This document shows positions 61,744-64,000 of a DNA stretch of 64,000 nt, piece by piece; the first letter of the stretch is position 1, and every line of letters starts with the position of its first letter. Position numbers and translations under genes: made by a program. The DNA is from Shewanella glacialimarina (GTDB lineage Bacteria; Pseudomonadota; Gammaproteobacteria; Enterobacterales; Shewanellaceae). Under the pieces are notes generated by a model. That model did not search any database and was not told the origin of the DNA. It saw only the letters and a list, made by a program, of their open reading frames with translations. The stretch covers positions 1,674,001 to 1,738,000 of the forward strand of contig NZ_CP041216.1 in the NCBI RefSeq assembly GCF_020511155.1. The letters run 5' to 3'.

Positions 61744-62109
61744 TTACTTACCCCAAATATTTGCATTTATAGGTTTATCATCATGAGTGTTATCAGGCGA
61801 AGTAACAGGCTTTACCTTTGTGGTGATTTTTTGATGAGTTGATTTTTGGGTCGATGATCTTGAAGGAGCCTCTTGTTCTTTTTTTATCGGCAATGGCAGC
61901 TTATTACACCTTAAATATAGGTATTCTACTTTATCACGCGCCCATGGAGTTTTACGTAAGAACGTTAAACTGGATTTAACACTCGGATTGTCTTTAAAAC
62001 AGCGAATGTTGATCCGAAGGGCTAAATCTTCCCAGCCATACTTTTCGACTAAATAAGTAATGATTGTTTCTAATTTAATGCCGTGAAGCGGATTATTTTG
62101 CTGAGTCAT
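61744..62109 (-). CDS. VF530 family DNA-binding-like protein
   Basis: A 121-aa protein. I start at ATG 62109 ([26 protein letters not shown]), the usual VF530 (DUF2132) N-terminus. The fold covers residues about 1-75, with [34 protein letters not shown] long Ser/Lys/Thr-rich tail (about 80-121) is not part of the family core and could bind nucleic acid or be disordered. Function unknown. Located just downstream of the ParA/RHH pair. Confidence 0.85.
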   Translation of the reverse strand: MTQQNNPLHGIKLETIITYLVEKYGWEDLALRINIRCFKDNPSVKSSLTFLRKTPWARDKVEYLYLRCNKLPLPIKKEQEAPSRSSTQKSTHQKITTKVKPVTSPDNTHDDKPINANIWGK

Positions 62110-62185
62110 AATAAAAGTAAGGCCGATAATAAAATGATAGAGCAAGATTATACGCTAAAATAGTATCCTACAGGGAGTCTCAATA

Positions 62186-62527
62186 TTACTTTAACTGCTT
62201 TTGTCGATCTGTTGTTGATAAATGATAAAAATCGTCAATTAGGATACGCAGCAGTTTTGATTTAGCCACATTATTATTTTTAGACAGTTCGTCTAATTGG
62301 GTAATGCTTCTCTCTGTGAGTGTAAAAGTCGCATGACGATAAATTTTGACACTTTTTTTATCTAGGCCACTTAAAAATGCTTTAGTCGATTGTTGCATCT
62401 GTGGATTTTCACCCACAACAGTCTGTTTGCCCAACGCATAGTTATTGGCATCTTCGATAAAGTCGTCAACCGAAACAGACTTTTTGTTTTGCTTCGGTTT
62501 TTTACGCTTAAGGTCAGTTAAACTCAT
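62186..62527 (-). CDS. Ribbon-helix-helix-like partner of ParA
   Basis: A 113-aa basic protein. Residues about 1-70 are flexible and lysine-rich (LKRKKPKQNKK). Residues about 75-105 (TFTLTERSITQLDELSKNNN...LLRILIDDFY) have the strand-helix-helix pattern of RHH DNA-binding proteins such as ParG. I start at ATG 62527, which overlaps the end of the parA-like gene by 14 bp. ParG also has a flexible tail that stimulates ParF ATPase, so this pair fits a type Ib partition cassette. Function inferred from pairing. Confidence 0.65.
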   Translation of the reverse strand: MSLTDLKRKKPKQNKKSVSVDDFIEDANNYALGKQTVVGENPQMQQSTKAFLSGLDKKSVKIYRHATFTLTERSITQLDELSKNNNVAKSKLLRILIDDFYHLSTTDRQKQLK

Positions 62528-63182
62528 AACTATTTTCTGGTGGTATAGCAAATAATTCATCAGCAATTGCACGGATTTCAATTGCGGCTTTACCATCAGG
62601 CTCTATTTCCATAACCGATGAGCCGCTTTCTTCACTATCGTCATAAATATTACGGCTAAAAGTAACTGAGTTTAAGGCGCGAAGGTTAAATGACTCGACA
62701 ACTTCTTTGGCTTCTAAAATACGTTTAAATTGCGTAGGTAAAGAAGGGCACTGGGTCATTACAATTGCTGCTACCATCTTAGGATTGACCATTTTACAGG
62801 TGCTTAACATATCTTCCATATGTGGAAGAGTTTTTAAGTCACGACGTTTTGGTCTTAAAGGGATGACCACATAAGTTGCAACGGACATGGCTGCGCGCAT
62901 AGCAAGGTTATCTTGACCACCACAATCAACAATGACGTAGTCAAAGCGCTCATCTAGACTCAGTAAATCATTACGAATTTTACCGTAGAGTTGAATACAG
63001 TTAATGGGTGCAAGGCTAGGATCTGTATTACGAGCTTGGATCCAATCGGATGTGGTGCGTTGCGGGTCACAATCTACCATCAACACATTAGCAGCGAATT
63101 TTTGAGTAATATAAACGGCAAGGTTCTGTGCTAAACAGCTTTTGCCACTGCCTCCTTTTTCACCGCCTACGAGCAGTATCAT
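62514..63182 (-). CDS. ParA-family (ParF-like) ATPase
   Basis: A 222-aa small ParA/MinD-type ATPase. Deviant Walker A KGGSGKS (residues 9-15), switch D-P in VDCDPQRTTSDW, Walker B-like VIVDCGGQDN. It lacks the N-terminal helix-turn-helix of large ParA, as in type Ib ParF. Binding to DNA when ATP is bound would position cargo: a plasmid, chromosome region or protein complex. It is followed by an overlapping RHH-like gene. GGGAGAAGGG precedes the ATG. No replication gene, integrase or tRNA lies near, so I cannot call it a plasmid remnant. Confidence 0.85.
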   Translation of the reverse strand: MILLVGGEKGGSGKSCLAQNLAVYITQKFAANVLMVDCDPQRTTSDWIQARNTDPSLAPINCIQLYGKIRNDLLSLDERFDYVIVDCGGQDNLAMRAAMSVATYVVIPLRPKRRDLKTLPHMEDMLSTCKMVNPKMVAAIVMTQCPSLPTQFKRILEAKEVVESFNLRALNSVTFSRNIYDDSEESGSSVMEIEPDGKAAIEIRAIADELFAIPPENSYEFN

Positions 63183-63320
63183 ACCCTTCTCCCATTGTGG
63201 TTTTTTATCAATATAAGTTTCATCTATTTAACTTAATAATTTGAGTATAGAACATGTTTTTCACTCTGGGTAAATATGTATAATACTTTGACCTAATTGA
63301 ACACGACTGGAAGGTCGTTG

Positions 63321-63623
63321 TTAAAGTAATTGCAACGCAATGTGATAGCTGTGCGGTGAACTTTGATTACAGCGACATACTTGCCCCTTGATGGTATTTT
63401 GTTTATCGGTTCCGGGATTGAATGTAAGTGCGATTAATTGTCCTAATTCAAAAGCCTGACGGTAATCAAATAATACGCCTTTGCGAGCCAGGTCAATACA
63501 AACACCATCGTCTTCATTACTTTCACCAGCTTTATTGATCCAATGTAACTTGATCCGCTCAGCTTCCATATCTACGCGCAATGAAGTACGTTTTTCATCA
63601 AAACCTGTCGGCTCTTGGTCCAT
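63321..63623 (-). CDS. PilZ domain protein
   Basis: A 100-aa single PilZ domain. The c-di-GMP binding motifs are RTSLR (RxxxR, about 12-16) and DLARKG (about 44-49), the latter with Ala where Ser is usual, so binding strength is uncertain. It would read c-di-GMP made by the cyclases in this window and act on a partner protein. Start ATG 63623. It lies 139 bp upstream of the parA-like gene, on the same strand. Confidence 0.82.
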   Translation of the reverse strand: MDQEPTGFDEKRTSLRVDMEAERIKLHWINKAGESNEDDGVCIDLARKGVLFDYRQAFELGQLIALTFNPGTDKQNTIKGQVCRCNQSSPHSYHIALQLL

Positions 63624-63705
63624 TTTTATTTCCCCTTAAGTGGATTCGATACTTTAGTTTTAGCATATTGGTTTTTTTAAGCAATACCAAACGGTTATTA
63701 AAAAC

Positions 63706-63735
63706 AAAAACGCCAAACAAAATGCTTGGCGTTTT
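63706..63735 (-). terminator. Terminator after psiE
   Basis: AAAACGCCAA / TTGGCGTTTT (63707-63716, 63726-63735), 10-bp stem with a T run on the minus strand. Confidence 0.85.
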
Positions 63736-63754
63736 AGTGTTAAGTGACTTAACG

Positions 63755-64000
63755 TTAATTGTCGTAGTCTTGATTTCTGGGATAAGGCATTTTTAATTGT
63801 CCCCAGCGGATCACAATCACCGTAGCTGCTAATAATATGGTTGAAAATGATATAGCTAAAATTCGCCAGTCATCCATGCCTTTCATGTCTAAAATAAGAT
63901 ATCGTGCTAAGGCAACAATGGCAATATACAGTGGCATGCGAATAGGTAACTTACCTGACTCTATGTAATTGACCACCATGGCTAATACTTCAAGATAGAT
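63755..64000 (-). CDS. psiE: PsiE-like phosphate-starvation membrane protein (partial)
   Basis: The window holds the C-terminal 81 codons; the gene begins beyond 64000. Visible sequence YLEVLAMVVNYIESGKLPIRMPLYIAIVALARYLILDMKG and a final helix (about 20 residues of ISFSTILLAATVIVIRW) fit PsiE, an inner-membrane protein induced by phosphate shortage in E. coli; its function is unknown. It ends 19 bp before the terminator stem at 63735. Confidence 0.85.
   Translation of the reverse strand: MYLEVLAMVVNYIESGKLPIRMPLYIAIVALARYLILDMKGMDDWRILAISFSTILLAATVIVIRWGQLKMPYPRNQDYDN

Overview
The window looks like a low-GC gammaproteobacterial chromosome, most probably Shewanella (cold-water/marine type, e.g. 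the S. frigidimarina group). I infer this from protein style and gene content: 760-residue PflB with divergent focA, cysK, cysZ/smc/zipA/ligA, HD-GYP, rraB, sbcDC, a MepM-like M23 peptidase, rhlE, rssA, nrdDG, adhE, yibL, ribA and many diguanylate-cyclase/chemotaxis genes. No database was consulted. I saw no rRNA, tRNA, CRISPR array, insertion sequence or prophage.

Layout. 1-4000: divergent pflB/focA (pyruvate fermentation, formate channel) with a 620-bp regulatory region carrying two PdhR-type operators. 4100-9500: small conserved genes (DUF924, DUF3703), cysK, a long KAS III enzyme and a REC-REC-GGDEF regulator. 9700-12100: outer-membrane DUF5916 protein. 12300-23300: cysZ facing a housekeeping run smc-zipA-ligA-DUF2919-HD-GYP-SDR-ybcJ-rraB. 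23500-36000: TSUP permease, sbcDC, M23 endopeptidase, DUF481 protein, ygjP, DUF3010, rhlE, rssA. 36100-38850: anaerobic ribonucleotide reductase nrdDG behind an FNR-like site and a pair of NrdR boxes. 38860-41150: PAS-GGDEF cyclase, a small membrane protein and a decayed secreted cytochrome-like gene. 41678-49304: a chitin-degradation operon (GH18 chitinase, AA10 lytic polysaccharide monooxygenase, ChiA-type GH18 chitinase) sharing CBM5/12 and Ig-like modules. 49600-55250: RlpA-like lipoprotein, chemoreceptor with a neighbouring periplasmic binding protein, several small proteins. 55300-59500: adhE with an FNR-like site, and an OYE-family flavoprotein. 59700-64000: yibL, ribA, an outer-membrane protein, VF530, a chromosomal ParA/ribbon-helix-helix pair, PilZ, and psiE running off the end.

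How they fit. pflB, focA, nrdDG and adhE form an anaerobic set (pyruvate to formate/acetyl-CoA, acetyl-CoA to ethanol, dNTPs without oxygen), with matching regulator sites visible upstream. The chitin operon is a secreted kit: LPMO breaks crystalline chitin and two chitinases act on the exposed chains. The least explained item is the ParF/ParG-like ParA plus RHH pair at 62186-63182, sitting on an otherwise chromosomal stretch. Four genes appear to start at TTG with good Shine-Dalgarno sequences (8181, 20537, 29633, 34910).
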